Notes: generated by a model from the sequence alone, not told the origin. 64,000 bases of DNA from Congeria kusceri (GCA_027627225.1 JAPFQT010000392.1:62001-126000); one strand, 5' to 3'; shown: positions 35,196-46,447, counted from the stretch's first letter. Program-made: numbers and translations.

Positions 35196-37136
35196 CTAAG
35201 CATATTTATGATGCTTAAGGTGTGGAAGACTGTCATAATCAGGTTTGGGGTCACTCATGCCCTTGCCGTAGTGTAATTCCTCATGCAGTTTGTATCGATA
35301 ATTCCGCGTCCTGGCACGTAAAGCTCGTGCTTTGTTGGTAGCGGATGTTTGCTTTCGGTTAAGGTCGTTGCGGTCCTCATATGCTATCTGCTTAATAATC
35401 TTTGACCCCTGGGTAAGGTTAGCATTTAGTTCAGTGGTTTTTGCAATTACAGAGTCAGCATAGCCATTGTTTAATTTGTGAACCTGCCCGTGAATTCGAC
35501 CTACACAGTTGCATGAGAAAGTCACAGTTTTAGGATTGACAGCTTGGTACGACCTGTTTACTGCTTCACTTTTTTGGGTTGTGGTTAAAAGTTTGGTAGC
35601 GTCAAGAGCAGCTGGACCTAAAACCATTTCAATGCATTTTTTAAGGACTTGTTGGTCACTGTCAACCATTTTAACCTTGACATTGTCTGGCATGAAATTC
35701 TTAGCTTGCCTATTTGTACCAGCACAGACATAACTGTACTTTGCACAATGAGTACCGCAGTAACCACTGAAGCATAGAACAATGGTTGCGATTACATCAA
35801 CCATGACCTTCTTTAGAACCTTGATGTCACCCTGGTGTTTATTGTGGGCAGCTTTAAGCTCAGCCATACACCTAGCTTTGACCGAGAGAGCGAACCGACT
35901 CCTGATATTAGACTTGGAATGACCCTTGAGCATGCCCTTTGAGAAAGGCGCTTTGTTGAGCTCGCGCTTCAGCGAGTTGCCTAGGTGCCTCAGATCCTTA
36001 AGATGACCCACATTGTGACCGTGAGAGTTACGAACACCTTGGAATGCCCTACTGTCCCCATCACAAGTGAAATTTGCTATTTTGATGTCCTTAGAGATCT
36101 GGTCACCTAACAACCTATTCCATTTGCCTTCATCACCTATTGGTTCCCTCTCTGAAACATTTGCAGAACAATGCCCCCTATGATTACCCTTATTCCTAAG
36201 CATTGATGCAGTCCTGCATAGTTTATTTGCTACTTGTACCCCTACAATTTGCTTGTTTCTGGTATTGTTTTCACACATAGTGCTTATGGCAATAGTTCCG
36301 GCTTGAAAGGGTGTCGCGTCAGAGTTAAAAATTGGATTGTTGTAGCAAGTGTCCCCTTCAACATTTACCTTAGAGGGATCTTTTTGACCAATTTTGGCAT
36401 TTTCAGCAACTAAGTTTTCTCTAATCTGGTACATGCTTCTCTCATTTAGGGATTTAAGGGCAGTATTGACCTTATTTGCTTGTTTTTGCATAGCAAGTGG
36501 AGAGGGAGCAATGATATTGGTTGTGTTGAGAATTCTGCGGGAACCTGTGTTCCCAATAGAAGTACTTGCAACACCTATTTGGAAGCCTACATTGATCTGA
36601 GCTGCCTTTCTGCCCCTGGTACTTGATGGAACCTCATTGTAAAGCTTATAATGCTTGCCTACATATCTGCATCTTGTACATTTTAACCTTTCCTCCCAGC
36701 CTAAGCCCCACTTTATGGAAGCACTGCCGTCAATTACCAAGTCGCCCCTACATTTATCACTTCTTAACCTATGCTTTCTATTTTCAGAGGACATCATAGA
36801 CTGGAGTAGGGCGGGGACATAGACCTTGTTCGTAAGTAAGTCGGGATGGACTTTTGATGGAGCAGGAACCCGTAACAGGTCTACATAGCGAATCTTGTTC
36901 GCTCTCGGACGCAAGGGCTTAGCTGGGGTTTGAGAGCCGTCTACATCCCGAAAAGTAAGAACCTTGTCATTGTAAGCTACCCATGCTTCAAAGGATGACC
37001 TTTCTAACCTTACATAGGTTGTGTTGGAATTTGACCTTCTTTCATAATTATGTTTTTTCCCCTTCACCGGACTAGTCCCACCTCGTTTAAAACCAACATT
37101 GAGCAACTTTTTCTTTTGCTTGGTTATGAACCCCAT
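35196..37136 (-). CDS. Mutator-like transposase, 646 residues
   Basis: The only long non-repetitive open frame in the window. It runs from ATG at 37136 to TAG at 35196 without introns. After a Lys/Arg-rich N terminus (residues 7-33) there is a zinc knuckle C153-x2-C156 followed by YVGKHYKLYNEV, then GDTCYNN (261-267), TPFQAGT (275-281), E289, NKLC (304-307), CDGDSRA (358-364), DLRHL (381-385), a Cys-rich patch (455-471), and TTQKSEAVNRSY (519-530) with PKTV. This order fits the Mutator-like transposase domain family seen in invertebrates. D262, D359 or D361, and E524 are candidate catalytic acids by position. Expected role: DNA cleavage and joining at transposon ends, in the nucleus. The frame is intact, so it may be recently active. 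No matching inverted repeats were found right at its borders. Confidence 0.8.
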   Translation of the reverse strand: MGFITKQKKKLLNVGFKRGGTSPVKGKKHNYERRSNSNTTYVRLERSSFEAWVAYNDKVLTFRDVDGSQTPAKPLRPRANKIRYVDLLRVPAPSKVHPDLLTNKVYVPALLQSMMSSENRKHRLRSDKCRGDLVIDGSASIKWGLGWEERLKCTRCRYVGKHYKLYNEVPSSTRGRKAAQINVGFQIGVASTSIGNTGSRRILNTTNIIAPSPLAMQKQANKVNTALKSLNERSMYQIRENLVAENAKIGQKDPSKVNVEGDTCYNNPIFNSDATPFQAGTIAISTMCENNTRNKQIVGVQVANKLCRTASMLRNKGNHRGHCSANVSEREPIGDEGKWNRLLGDQISKDIKIANFTCDGDSRAFQGVRNSHGHNVGHLKDLRHLGNSLKRELNKAPFSKGMLKGHSKSNIRSRFALSVKARCMAELKAAHNKHQGDIKVLKKVMVDVIATIVLCFSGYCGTHCAKYSYVCAGTNRQAKNFMPDNVKVKMVDSDQQVLKKCIEMVLGPAALDATKLLTTTQKSEAVNRSYQAVNPKTVTFSCNCVGRIHGQVHKLNNGYADSVIAKTTELNANLTQGSKIIKQIAYEDRNDLNRKQTSATNKARALRARTRNYRYKLHEELHYGKGMSDPKPDYDSLPHLKHHKYA

Positions 37137-37855
37137 TTTGACCAGATTGCCACCTTAAAAAAAGTCAAAGTACTTATTTTGTGCCCCAAATATGCAATTT
37201 TGTATTCCCTTAAACCTCTAAATGTGAGCAGGCAATGCAAATTGACCACCTGCTGCAGTTTAAAGGCACTCATGACATTATATACTAGAATATATAATTG
37301 GTGGCCTGTAATTAAAGAGGCTGCGACAAACAAGGTGCTTTAAAGATTTTACACTTTATTGGTTTGAAACAAGCAATTACTGGAAGCTGATTGATTTCTA
37401 CACTTCAAAGTATCTTTGATCTCCCATTTTGACTAATTTGTTAATTGTCTTGGATGAAATTGGAATTTTTTTTCTATTAAATTTACATTTTTGGGGTGAT
37501 TTTTTTTAAAAAAATACACAAAAAATACATTATCAAAATGGCTTAGAGTAAAAATATCTAACAAAGTCATTCTCTCCTCACCCCACATAAGCCCCCCATA
37601 CATGTTTGTTTGGTTTGTTTGGGTATTTTGTCACAAATATTGCAAATATCAGCTTTAATTGTTAGAGGGACATTTAAGCTTCAAGACGCTTGAAATCACC
37701 GGCTTCCGACCAAAATCACCTGTGTTTGAAAATATGAAATAAAATGGCCAAATGGACAGATATACAAGCCAAACTTAATATATTGGTGCAATATGCATGG
37801 GAAGATAATTATATGCAAGAAAAACTAATTTTAATGAGAACAAATTTCTCTTATA
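37137..37855. other. Upstream region of the transposase gene
   Basis: AT-rich DNA between the transposase start and MITE copy 3, presumably holding its promoter. A short plus-strand frame from ATG 37744 (MAKWTDIQAKLN...) runs into the MITE and could be an unrelated stub. No inverse match to the 34549-34595 flank was found by eye. Confidence 0.35.
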
Positions 37856-38320
37856 GGTTACAGTATACTAAATATTTCAGGTGTGCAATGCTATACTCTC
37901 TAAATAAATCAACACCATTTATTTGAAGACCCAATTTTCTGTATAGTCACTTGCCATGACTTTATTTTTGAATATTTCTTTGTACGTGTGGTAGGAAAAA
38001 CATTGTTGTGTACTAAAAATTCACTGTTTCGCTTGAAGGTTGGAGACTACATGACGAGACTTTGACAGTTGGCAGTATACCTTCAACTGGAGAGTAGCCG
38101 GTAAAAAGATGGCCGTAAAACAGTGAACTTTGATTCGCGTCGAGTTCTTTCTTACATATCACATGACCTATCTTTTTTATTGTCTAAATCAATTCGGCTC
38201 GGAATGCTATTTAAGAAAAGGTATGGTTATGAGGGTCTCTACGCGCAAAATGTTGAGTTTATTTTTTGTTGAATTTATTGCTTTTACATTGAATTTGTTA
38301 AGGAAATCTTTTAGTATATT
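37856..38320 (+). mobile_element. 468-bp MITE family, copy 3 (right end truncated)
   Basis: Starts GGTTACAGTATACTAAA after TATA and is nearly identical to copy 2, but stops at TAGTATATT, lacking the last eight or so bases (GTGACC end). What follows (AGAGCTCCTTGTCACG) is unrelated to the flanks of copies 1 and 2. It is the right border of the transposase and nuclease segment. Confidence 0.85.
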
Positions 38321-38447
38321 AGAGCTCCTTGTCACGCGTTTCATTGCCAGTCTACAAACCGGAAACCAGTGACGCCTATTGACCGTCCTGCCATCTCCAT
38401 CACCGTCTTTCTCCGTATACACTGGTACACTTAAACCGGTGTTACAG

Positions 38448-39235
38448 TTACGTGCGTATCCGCCGATGAGCATGTATGAACATGTATGTGTCCGCCGATG
38501 TGCATGTTTAAACAAGTGTGTGTCCGCCGATGAGCATGTATAAACAAGTGTGTGTCCGCCGATGTGCATGTATAAACAAGTGTGTGTCCGCCGATGAGCA
38601 TGTATAAACAAGTGTGTGTCCGCCGATGTGCATGTATAAACGAGTGTGTGTCCGCCGATGTGCATGTATAAACAAGTGTGTGTCCGCCGATGAGCACGTA
38701 TGAACACGTGTGTGTCCGCCGATGAGCACGTATAAACAAGTGTGTGTCCGCCGATGAGCACGTATAAACAAGTGTGTGTCCGCCGATGAGCACGTATAAA
38801 CAAGTGTGTGTCCGCCGATGAGCATGTATAAACAAGTGTGTGTCCGCCGATGAGCACGTATGAACATGTGTTTGCCTGCCTTTGAACATGTATGTGTTCG
38901 CCTTTGAACGTATATGTGTCCGCCTACGAACGTGTATGTGTCCGCCCATGAACATGTGTGTGTCCACCGATGAACGTGTATGTGTTCGCCTTTAAACTTG
39001 TATGTGTCCGCCGATGAACGTGTATGTGTCCGCCGATGAGCATGTGTGTGTCCGCCGATGAACGTGTATATGTTCGCCTTTGAACGTGTATGTGTCCGCT
39101 TATAAACGTGTAATTGTCCGCCCTTGAACATGTGTGAGTCCGCCGATGAACGTGTATGTCTTCGCCTTTGAACGTGTATGTGTCCGCCGATGAACATGTG
39201 TGTGTCCGCCGATGAACGTGTATGTCTTCGCCCTT
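38448..39235. repeat. 32-bp and 22-bp minisatellite
   Basis: From 38448 to about 38870 the unit is 32 bp (TGTGTCCGCCGATGAGCATG then TATAAACAAG); TCCGCC starts at 38523 and 38555. From about 38880 to 39235 a shorter ~22-bp variant (GAACGTGTATGTGTCCGCC) takes over. All three minus frames stay open (147-246 codons) because 32 is not a multiple of three and the unit lacks stops. No gene is inferred. Confidence 0.9.
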
Positions 39236-40131
39236 GACCAGTTGACAATAAACGTGTTTAGCCATTATTTTGTCTATTTTCAATGATGACTTATGCTTGT
39301 TCTTTGATAAGAGTTTTGACTTCATTACACGCATAACCAAAATGCTTGTCGAGTATTGATGAATCAATAATATCTGCGAGGAACGTTAGTAAATTAAAAC
39401 AACGTCCAGTGTTACACTGCGGCAACAATTACTGGACTGTTTTCGCGTGTCATATATTGTGTCAGGAGTTCACGATGAGAAACACATTGAGAAACAGTTT
39501 TCTTGGTGGATTTTCGGAAATTAATTTAAATTAAAGTCAGTCCGAGTATGAAAGTGCGTCGAAGTCCAATTTTCGAAGTAGACATGTTCCCTTATAAAAT
39601 ATATTGACTTCTTATGAGTATAAACAGTAATATAATTGATGTAGAATGAACACTCGCCTTGAGAAATCATGTTCTTTATCAGTTATTATAGCACTGATTA
39701 TTGTTAGCCGGCTTTACTTAGGCGCAAAATATGTTTCGTTTTACTCTGAGTATTTTCGAAGGCGACAGAGGTGGTTGATTTCTCATACTTGCATGCTCTG
39801 TAACGTCTTGCTGTTTTTGTTTCATGCTTCAGACATGGTTGCATTCTGATGTAGATCTACGTAAATACTTTCATGTCATCAGCGTTTGCGAATAAATAAT
39901 GAACGTTACAACATTTATTTCGTGTATACAAGTATTGATATCAACAGAATTATATGTCATTGTAATCGAACTAATGCCCAACATAAGGATACTGCTAAAA
40001 TTAAGTTATTATAACATTAATATTTCTAGAAAATATAGATTATGTTCAAGTTTGTTCCAAATATGTACACTAGTCTAGTTTATCACTCACTGTAACATTC
40101 TTCACTTTTATATAATCAATTTTAACATGAT

Positions 40132-40455
40132 ATATACTCGCTAATTTTTCTATAGACAAAGAACAAAATTCTCGTTGTTAAACTACCCAATAAACAACGC
40201 AAAGAGAAGTTCCGAATCCGATGGGAGCATAGTAAAAAGTAGTGCCAATTACAATTGCAATAAATATATGTCAGATCTTGTTAGAATCGAAATCATTTTC
40301 GCATTATCTTTGTTTATCGGCCAATAGAAACTTTTTGTCGTTCTGATGCATGGCTATTAAACAACTCGGGCTAACGCCCCCGTGGTTTAATTCCTAAGCA
40401 TCAAAACTCCAAATCGCTGTTTATTGACCGATAAACAACGATACATTGAACAAAT
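40132..40455 (+). repeat. Foldback repeat (TTGTTTATCGGCC family), copy a
   Basis: Contains TCTATAGACAAAGAAC, TTCGCATTATCTTTGTTTA and TCGGCCAATA, then ACAACTCGGGCTAACGCCC and the inverted counterpart TTTATTGACCGATAAACAAC. The centre therefore folds back on itself. The same word order recurs at 47860, 48180, 48470, 56162, 59225 and 60425. Confidence 0.7.
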
Positions 40456-40913
40456 ATTTTTTAAATTTATAATAAGTTGAACATTAATAAATACTAAGTC
40501 CACTGTGATTTTAACATGGAATTACATGCTAACGAAAAATGGTGATATAAAAATAAGATTCTACTTAAGATGTTTCTGGAATATGGATCCAGAAGTAATA
40601 ACTGTCTGTCTCTTTCTTCGAGGAAATGTGGATCGTGCAATAACTTGATATATATGCTTAAAGAGGGACTAATGAGGTTATAATACACGTTGTTTTTCTG
40701 TTTCGTCTTACTAAACTGTGGTTGCTATGGCAACAAAAGAAATATTGCACAACAACAAGAATCACACTACATTTTTCTCCTGGACTGATTTTGATTGGGT
40801 AAAACATTCACGAAGAAAGTCAACATTGTACAAACAGAATTTGATGTCATTATGGACTGTCAAGTTTAGTTTAACAATTCATTTATATATTAAAGATAGA
40901 GTGTCGAAAGACA

Positions 40914-41067
40914 AATGCTTATTGAGACACTTTCAAGTCCGTTTCCTGGGAAGAACCACTACGCGATGACTTTTAATTAAGATCATTTGAAGGCTCCCGG
41001 AGTAGGGATCAAACTCACGATCTTCCGATCGAAAGGCGGATCTCACATAAATTACATCACTGCGACA
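40914..41067 (-). mobile_element. tRNA-derived SINE (family A), copy 3
   Basis: Minus strand: tRNA-like head with GCAGTGATGTAATTTATGTG and B-box-like GAGTTTGATCCC, then GGTTCTTCCCAGGAAACGG and CTCAATAAGC. It lacks the distal tail. Confidence 0.7.
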
Positions 41068-41289
41068 TGATGCTGTTGTAATAAAAGTGTTGGTAATTGT
41101 ACACATAGAAATAATCATTCTGCAACTTTATTTCGTGTATGATTTTGATGTTGTAAAATTCAACGAAAAAAAGTGAGCATTATAGAAACAGAATCTGAAA
41201 TCATAATGGACCGTCCGTCCTTCTGTCAGTGAAAGCCTTGATCCTGCGATAGCTCAGAATGTGCGCACGCTAGGTTTATGAAACATTAT

Positions 41290-41999
41290 GTCGCATAGTT
41301 GTGTCCGGCCGTTGTGTCTCTTGGTTTCGTTTCGTTTCGTTGTTGTGTCTCTTGGTTGAGTTCCGTCGTTGTGTCGCTTGGTTGTGTCCGGCCTTTGTGT
41401 CGCTTGGTTGTGTTCCGTCGTTGTGTCGCATGGTTGTGTTCCGTCGTTGTGTCGCTTGGTTGTGTTTCGTCGTTGTGTCGCTTGGTTGTGTTCCGTCGTT
41501 GAGTCGCTTGGTTGTGTTCCGTCGTTGTGTCGCATGGATGTAATCAGTTGTTGTGACGCTTGGTTGACTTCCGTCGTTGTGTCTCCTCGTTGAATTTCGT
41601 CGTTGTGTCGCCGGCTTTTGTCCGGCCTTTGTGTCGCTTTGATGTTTTCCGTCGTTGTGTTGCTTGGTTGTGTTCCGTCGTTGTGTCTCCTGGTATGAGT
41701 CCCATCGTTGAGTCGCTTGGTTGTTTACCGTCGTTGTGTTGCTTTGTTGAGTTCCGTCGTTGTGTAGTTGTGTCTCTTGGTTGAGTCCCATCGTTGTGTC
41801 GCTTGGTTGTTTTCCGTCGTTGTGTCGCTTTGTTGTGTTCCGTCGTTGTGACGCTTGGTTGTGAACGCCTGGTTGTGTTGCGCTATTGTATCGCCTAGTT
41901 GTGTTACGCTGTTGTGTCGCCTGGTTGCATTACGCTGTTGTGTCGCCTGGTTGTGTTACGCTGTTGTGTAGCCTGGTTGTCTTACGCTGTTGTGTCGCC
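41290..41999. repeat. 26-bp minisatellite array 2
   Basis: Units of 26 bp made of two 13-mers, mainly TTGTGTTCCGTCG and TTGTGTCGCTTGG. Right-hand units (from about 41865) switch to a TTACGC/CGCCTGG variant closer to array 4. Frames on both strands up to 171 codons are repeat artefacts. Confidence 0.9.
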
Positions 42000-42124
42000 T
42001 GATTGGATGAACGGTCAGGATGCGCATGTTTCCTGTTATTTTGACGTCTATAACGTAAAGTAAAGTAACGTGTTTGTTTTATGACAATGTCACCTCTCGC
42101 GATTAAGGCCAGCCAGTTTTAGCT

Positions 42125-42331
42125 TATGAGACACCTTTACCGATGAACACCTTTACTCCCGATTCCTATCCTATATGCCGGGCGCTTGGCAAAAAGGTAA
42201 TCGGTACCCTTCGACTTAACTAGCTGCTAGATAGGCAACTGGCCATATCAGAACGAGCCCTGTGCGAGACTCGAACCTTCAACCTCCCACTCCGTAGGCG
42301 AATGCCCTAACCACTTGGCCACGGAGACGGT
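42125..42331 (-). mobile_element. tRNA-derived SINE (family D)
   Basis: Minus strand: head 42331 to about 42256 with A box GGCCAAGTGGTTAGGGC and B box GGTTCGAGTCTC, then a body through CCAGTTGCCTATCTAGCAGC and GGTACCGATTACC. The anticodon stem is poorly paired. The head type (Ser/Leu-like A box) differs from family A. Confidence 0.6.
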
Positions 42332-42998
42332 TATATTAACGCGATTTGCCCCGCTGCTGTTATACCGTGTACGCATGTTGATACAATAGAGTTATTTATT
42401 ATTGTTCAAATGCAACGATATTAACGCTTTTCTTTATGTCTACGTCGGAAAACATTGTGTCTTATAGTAATGCCAATTGTTTGTGGTAAAGAAAATGTTT
42501 CTGACAGAGTATGGAAGAACAAGCATTGCACTACTACACGTTTTATTATACGTACATGTTACGAGATATGGACTGCATAGGGGCTGTTGTCCAATGTCCG
42601 TATACAATACATATAGGCAATAATGACCAAGCCTCGGCAATTTCAGTTCATACAGTTTGTTTGTTGTTGTTGTTGTTTTTGTTTTTTTGGTGGGGGAAAT
42701 TGATTTTCTGGAGCATTGAATCAGATTTCTCAAACAAAAAGCCATACATACACATTCACCAAATGTCTGTCAAATCATAGTCTGAAATGAAATACAACTT
42801 AGCTATTATGGTTTGTTATGCCGTTTATTTGATTGATTAATTCGTATTGATTTAATTCCTACGACATCATTGTATTGCCCGATAAGTTTTCGATAAATAG
42901 TTGCATTTTGTTTAATTGAAATAAAAGTAATGCCTGCTACTAACTAACTCATTATTGAACATTTATGCAAATTCCATAAGGTAATATAACGAAATATC

Positions 42999-43274
42999 AT
43001 GAAAATTAAAAAAAATTCAAATATGATTATACAGCTCTTATATTATTGTGTTCGCTATCAAAATATGTATCCTCATCATACACTTTATGCGGACACGAAC
43101 ATGCTCTACCTATTTCGCACGAGAGACAACTCGATGTTACTTCGTAGCGATTTCCTAGAAGCAATTGCTTCCCTTGGGTTAACTCCACCTGATTATAAGT
43201 GCGCTAGTTATAGTGTTAATGCTAAATCGGTTGAAGTTATGATTTGTATAACATTTCAGCTCACACCAATATAG
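42999..43274 (+). pseudogene. Possible tyrosine-recombinase-like fragment
   Basis: A 91-codon frame contains LYLFRTRDNSMLLRSDFLEA followed by a Gly-Leu-Pro stretch and CASYSVNA. The spacing is reminiscent of the region before the HSFR motif in Crypton- or DIRS-type tyrosine recombinases, but the conserved H-x-x-R is not preserved. Weak; it may be chance. Confidence 0.2.
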
Positions 43275-43549
43275 TTTATTGTTTTGGCAGCGAATAAAAA
43301 CGTAATTAAATAAGTTATAGAGTTTAATAATACTTTACCAACTTATATTAGTATGGCTTATGATTGTTTATGTATTTTACGGATAAAATTTGAGCTCAAC
43401 GTCAAAACATGCGTTTATAAAATCAACTACATTATATTTCTGTAATATTTCGCTACCAAGAGGTTTCGTTTTTAAACTTCTTTCATATCATCTTTCATAA
43501 ACAGTTATATTATTGTTTTAGCTCGAATATTTTAAGAATAGGTGAGCTT

Positions 43550-43835
43550 TGTAGGATCATATTTTTCACATCTGTGGAAAATAGGATCTCATTCTTCACA
43601 GGTTAGAAAATTGAGATCTTATTCTTCACACATCACAGTCTTATTCTTCACATTTTCTGTGAAGTTTGTGATCCCATTCAGTTTTTGATATGCAATGAAA
43701 TCATAAGCTTCTGTGATCCTCACGCATACACCGTTTTGGGCCAGTCGTATTCTTCATACGTATAAATGTGACAAATGAGATCCTATTCTTCACAGGTGTG
43801 TGAAATATATGATTTGTGAAAAATATGATCCTACA
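43550..43835. mobile_element. TTCACA-rich MITE, copy 1
   Basis: Bounded by TGTAGGATCATATTTTTCAC and the inverse GTGAAAAATATGATCCTACA, with exact GAGCTT on both sides (43544-43549 and 43836-43841) as a 6-bp target duplication. The 286-bp interior is full of direct and inverted TATTCTTCACA/TGTGAAGAAT words, so it can fold extensively. Confidence 0.85.
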
Positions 43836-44350
43836 GAGCTTTCCAACTCGCCCCAGCTACCGCGTCTTAACTAAAAACGTCAATGTTTTTTGGTTAAAGT
43901 CTAATGACTTGAATCTTCAAGTTATTCATTTTAAATTTGAACTATACATTTGCGACCAACTCCAGTATCAGATGCAACATTCCCCAGTACTCTGTTTTGT
44001 ATTTTAACAGAGTTATGCTTCTCTTTACTGCGTTTGGTTAAAATTGGTTTTAACTAAAAAAAGGATGTATCAAATTATGAATGTCAGATTTATTTTTTTA
44101 GTTGAGTATACATGATGTGCTAATATGCAAGGCTATTCGCTTTCTTTCGATGGCTTCATTATAAAAATAAAGTATTGACAATGTCGTTGAATAAAACTTA
44201 TATTCTTTGTTCTGTTATTCAATATCAAAGTCGTTTAAATAATAATAACTTCGCCCGAGTTCATAGAAAACATTTCAATAGGTTTACAATAGTTATTGTA
44301 TTGATATAAAAGAACAACCATCGCTCCAGTGGTGCTGCAAGTCGGAGGTC

Positions 44351-44600
44351 TGTACGATCATATTTTTCACAAATCATATTTTTCACACTCCTATGAAAAA
44401 TAGAATCTCATTTGTCACATTTTAAGTGTGAAGATTTCATTGCATATCGCAATCCCGATGTGATCACAAACTTCACAGAAAGTGTGAAGAATAAGACTGT
44501 GATGTGTGAAGAATAAGATCTGAATGTTCACACTTGTGAAGAATGGGATTCTGTTTTTTACAGACGTGAAAATTTTGATTTGTGAAAAATATGGTCCTCA
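44351..44600. mobile_element. TTCACA-rich MITE, copy 2
   Basis: 250 bp, from TGTACGATCATATTTTTCAC to TTTGTGAAAAATATGGTCCTCA, flanked by exact GAGGTC (44345-44350 and 44601-44606). The interior is inverted relative to copy 1. Two independent insertions with 6-bp duplications of the form GAG(C/G)T(T/C) support real transposition with a target preference. Confidence 0.85.
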
Positions 44601-44937
44601 GAGGTCTTATAGCGCCTCCTTTCGGTGTGTTCGGCGATACATAGTCTATTCCATCATTCCAGCAACGTGCTGGACACGTGCAAATGTTGTCTGCATAATT
44701 TGACGTCTGCATAATTGTCGTCTGCACCATGTCACGTGTCCTATTTCTAAAACATCCGTGTAATGGATGAAATACGGATTAAATCGACCTTACTTGTAAA
44801 CCGGAAGTCTACATGAAATGTAACATAGACAGATTTCCGATATGGAATGCCGATTGAAAAGGTGTTTGTTCATAGGATGATCGTTCCAACTTGTACACGA
44901 AATGCTCAAGGTTGAGGGACTGTGGTTACTTACAATC

Positions 44938-45955
44938 ATTGTGTCACGTCGTTGCATAGTTTGGTTGTGTCACGTCGTTGCGTCGCTTGGTTGTGTCACT
45001 TCGTTGCGTCGCTTGGTTGTGTCGTTTCGTTGCGTCGCTTGTTTGTGTTACTTCGTTGCGTCGCTTGGTTGTGTCATATCGTTGCGTCGCTTGGTTGTGT
45101 CACTTCGTTGCGTGGCTTGTTTGTGTCATGTCGTTTCGTCACTTGGTTGTGTCATTTCGTTGCGTCGCTTGGTTGTGTCATGTCGTTTCGTCACTTGGTT
45201 GTGTCACTTCGTTGCGTCACTTGGTCGTGTCATGTCACTGTGTCGTTTGGTTGTGTCACGTCGTTGTGTCGCTTGGTTGTGTAACGTCGTTGCGTCGCTT
45301 GGTTGTGTCACGTCGTTGCATCGTTTGGTGTGCCACTTCGTTGCATCGTTTGGTTGTGCCACTTTGCATCGTTTTGTTGTTTCAGTCATTGCATCGCTTG
45401 ATTGCGTCATGTCGTTGCGTTGTTTGGTTGTGTCCTGTTGCATCGCTTGGTTGCGTCAAGTCATTGCGTCGCTTGGTTGTGTCATGTCGTTGCATCGTTT
45501 GGTTGTGCCACTTTGTTATATCGCTTGGTTGTGTCACGTTGTTGCATCGTTTTGTTGTTTCACGTTGTCGCATCGCTTGGTTGTGTCACGTTGTTGCATC
45601 ATTTAGTTGTGTCAGGTTGATGCATCGCTTGGTTGTGTCACGTTGTTGCATCGTTTGGTTGTGTCAGGTCGTTGCATCGTTTGACTGTGTCACTTTGTTG
45701 CTCGTTTGGTTGTGTTACTTTGTTGCATCATTTGGTGGTGTCACTTTGTTGCATGGTTTGGTGTGTCACTTCGTTGCACCGTTTGGTTGTGTCACGTCGT
45801 TGAATCGTTTGGTTGTGTCACTGTGTTGCACCATTTGGTTGTGTCACTTCGTTGCACCGTTTGGTTGTGTCACTTCGTTGCAGTGTCTGGTTGTGTCACG
45901 TCGTTGCATCGTTTGATTGTGTCACGTCGTTGCATCGTTTGGTTGTGTCACATTT
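44938..45955. repeat. 26-bp minisatellite array 3
   Basis: About 39 units of 26 bp formed by TTGTGTCACGTCG and TTGCGTCGCTTGG. The left third favours GCGTCGCTTGG and the right part GCATCGTTTGG, a gradient of unit variants. Frames to 312 codons (44978-45916) are artefacts. Confidence 0.9.
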
Positions 45956-46447
45956 TCCAGCACGAGTGGGCACCTGTAATGTTTGTATTCCTTCATTAAA
46001 TACTGCACGGAATTATACAGGAAATATATTGTTGCTATTGCTATGCAAATGTTTCGCATTTGCGGTTTCTGTGAAGCAATTTATCAACGCTATTATATTA
46101 TTCAACTAATTAAAAAAATGTGTTTACATGTTGACTAAAAAATCTTAATCGCGAATCGATACATTTTTATTTTAGGTCACATGATATGTTAAACTTCACA
46201 AACGACAACTTCGATTTGTTAAATGATACATAAAATGTGAATAGGATAAAGTGCTGTTTCCATGTTAAAATAGTGTTAACAGAACATTAGGAATTATACT
46301 GTGTGCATTGGCATCTGTAACAGAATCGTAATTGTGAAACAACGGTGAGGTATTTACAACATGTAATTCAGCTTAAGGACCACACCCACATGAAGTTCTC
46401 CATAAAACATATGGTCTCGTTTTTTACCTTTATACGATGTTATTGTT

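Noticed and set aside
34079..38320. Full-length LTR retrotransposon using copies 2 and 3 as LTRs
   Set aside because: The repeats have inverted-repeat ends, there is no PBS after the left copy, and the internal genes are a DNA transposase and a nuclease, with no gag or pol. A lone inverted copy at 28.9 kb has its own target duplication.
38207..39248. Several minus-strand frames of 147-246 codons with Cys/His-rich repeats resembling zinc fingers
   Set aside because: The periodicity comes from the 32-bp and 22-bp units read in all three frames; zinc-finger spacing is not maintained.
42661..42692. TTG/TTT-rich run as a polyadenylated retrocopy tail
   Set aside because: No gene-like sequence lies beside it; it is simple low-complexity sequence.
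44978..45916. 312-codon open frame
   Set aside because: It lies wholly in the 26-bp array; all frames stay open because the unit lacks stops, and the peptide is a periodic repeat.
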